NCBI GenBank assembly: GCA_965371965.1
Contig: CBDVAM010000168.1
Span: 1-6,637, forward strand
Reading direction: 5' to 3'
Length of the DNA: 6,637 nucleotides
Origin: S146-42 sp965371965
GTDB taxonomy: Bacteria; Planctomycetota; Phycisphaerae; Phycisphaerales; UBA1924
A program made the position numbers and the translations under genes. The notes under the pieces are model-generated. The model saw only the letters and a program-made list of their open reading frames with translations, made no database searches and was not told the origin of the DNA. Positions 5,986 to 6,637 of this stretch are shown one piece after another (within the stretch, counting starts at the first letter, position 1; every line of letters begins with the position of its first letter).

Positions 5986-6512
5986 CCATCTACACCTCCA
6001 AGTCGAAGCCGGTGGAGGTATCGGTGCCACCGAGTGAGAGCCATGCGCTGATCGTGCGCTCGGCGCAACCGAGCGACGCCGAACGCATCAGCGAGATGGT
6101 CAACGCGCACGCGGCCCAGGGACTGACCTTGCCGCGATCTGTGGAGAACGTCCTGGCGTGCCTGGGCGAGTTCGTGGTCGTCGATCGAGACGGGATGCTG
6201 GTGGCGTGCGGGGCGTTGACGGCGATCAGCCCGGCGCTTGGTGAGATCCGCTCGATCGCGGTCATGCCCGAGGCCAAGGGGACCGGTGGCGGACGGGGCG
6301 TGGTCGAGTTTCTGGTCGATCTGGCGTTCGTGCTGGAGCTGGATGAGCTGGTTTTGCTGACGAAGATTCCGGCGTTCTTTGCGAAGTTCGGGTTTGGGGA
6401 GATCGACGCCGAGCAGGCGCCGCGGGTGTTTTTGGATGAGGCGATCGCGGGTCGCGGCAGGACGATCGCGGGGCGGACGATCATGTATCGCTCGATCGTG
6501 CCTGCGGTGTAG
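5982..6512 (+). CDS. argA: Short GNAT-type N-acetylglutamate synthase ArgA
   Basis: This 176-aa protein is a single GNAT acetyltransferase domain. It probably transfers acetyl from acetyl-CoA to glutamate, the first step of arginine synthesis. The domain starts near LIVRSAQPSDAERISEMV (23-40). It continues through EFVVVDRDGMLVACGAL (63-79), the block LGEIRSIAVMPEAKGTGGG (86-104), which holds the acetyl-CoA loop as K-G-T-G-G-G, and PAFFAKFGFGEI (130-141). The order CGAL - LGEIRS-AV - FF..FGF.EI matches the short NAGS of actinobacteria (Mycobacterium tuberculosis ArgA) and the NAGS domain fused to ArgH in some marine gammaproteobacteria. There is no amino-acid-kinase domain like that in E. coli ArgA. 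About 22 N-terminal residues are polar and unconserved. The ATGA overlap with argH and the lack of a good Shine-Dalgarno sequence suggest reinitiation after argH. Another GNAT substrate cannot be excluded from sequence alone, but the operon position argues strongly for glutamate. Confidence 0.85.
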   Translation: MTIYTSKSKPVEVSVPPSESHALIVRSAQPSDAERISEMVNAHAAQGLTLPRSVENVLACLGEFVVVDRDGMLVACGALTAISPALGEIRSIAVMPEAKGTGGGRGVVEFLVDLAFVLELDELVLLTKIPAFFAKFGFGEIDAEQAPRVFLDEAIAGRGRTIAGRTIMYRSIVPAV

Positions 6513-6515
6513 AGC

Positions 6516-6559
6516 GGCTCAATACGAGCCCGACGCGCGAGCGAGGGAAGACCTCGCTC
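6516..6559 (+). terminator. Stem-loops after argA, possible transcript end
   Basis: Two hairpins follow the argA stop. The first is GGCTC (6516-6520) pairing with GAGCC (6526-6530) around a 5-nt loop. The second is a perfect 8-bp stem, GAGCGAGG (6539-6546) with CCTCGCTC (6552-6559), around the loop GAAGA. Neither is followed by a T-run, so this is not a textbook intrinsic terminator. It could still be a 3' stabilising structure or, in a high-GC genome, a U-poor terminator. Confidence 0.4.
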
Positions 6560-6596
6560 AAGGCTCGACACGTCAAGAAGACCCTCGCTTGCGAGG
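6521..6596. repeat. Compound GC-rich inverted repeat downstream of the operon
   Basis: GCGAGCGAGGG (6537-6547) is repeated in inverted form as CCCTCGCTTGC (6582-6592), matching at 10 of 11 positions with 34 nt between. GAAGAC followed by a CTCGCT-like stretch occurs twice in direct orientation (from about 6547 and 6577). A small palindrome, CCTCGC-TT-GCGAGG, lies at 6583-6596. The segment around AATACGAGCCCGACGCGCGAG (split at 6521-6541) resembles an intergenic repeat I associate with planctomycete genomes. That identification is from memory and cannot be confirmed here. Confidence 0.45.
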
Positions 6597-6637
6597 CTAT
6601 TGCATCAACGGCTCTCTCCTGATGGCTGATCTGGTTG
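6597..6637. other. Right edge: no gene assignable
   Basis: One - strand frame is open from the window edge to a TAG at 6597-6599 and would end in REPLMQ. It stops exactly at the edge of the palindrome 6583-6596, as expected for a convergent gene ending at a shared repeat. Another - strand frame is open through the whole spacer, so short open length here means little. A + strand ATG at 6622 has no ribosome-binding site. Confidence 0.2.

Overview
This window carries a compact, high-GC bacterial arginine-biosynthesis operon read on the + strand. The order is argR - argB - argF - argG - argH - argA, from about 1032 to 6512. Every enzyme is full length, with recognisable active-site motifs. A divergent gene on the - strand (279-887) encodes a small, probably exported protein of unknown function.

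Layout. Bases 1-278 are non-coding. They hold a short stem-loop, an open - strand segment that may be a decayed gene end, and a perfect 24-bp inverted repeat whose arms are themselves palindromic (197-267). The hypothetical gene ends just beyond that repeat. The divergent intergenic region (888-1031) contains the most informative regulatory sequence. Two ARG-box-like dyads (998-1012 and 1018-1031) lie on the -35 and -10 hexamers of a good promoter, and the predicted start of transcription falls at the argR ATG itself. This suggests an ArgR-autorepressed operon with a leaderless first gene. The five following genes are packed tightly. argR/argB, argB/argF and argH/argA overlap by 4 nt, argG/argH by 1 nt, and only argF and argG are separated (76 nt). 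After argA come several stem-loops and inverted repeats (6516-6596) that probably mark the end of the transcript.

How the genes work together. ArgA, a short stand-alone GNAT-type N-acetylglutamate synthase, would make N-acetylglutamate, and ArgB phosphorylates it. ArgF, ArgG and ArgH carry ornithine through citrulline and argininosuccinate to arginine. The middle steps (argC, argD, and argJ or argE) are not in the window and must be elsewhere or outside its ends. ArgB looks like the short E. coli-type kinase, which is not arginine-inhibited, so control probably rests on ArgR and perhaps on ArgA.

Organism. High GC, strong overlap of genes, a short NAGS and intergenic GC-rich palindromes of a kind I associate with Planctomycetota (perhaps Phycisphaerae) suggest that phylum. 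This is a tentative inference from memory. I see no mobile-element genes, CRISPR arrays or RNA genes, and no wholly new system. The noteworthy points are the operator/promoter design, the argH-argA arrangement and the repeats.
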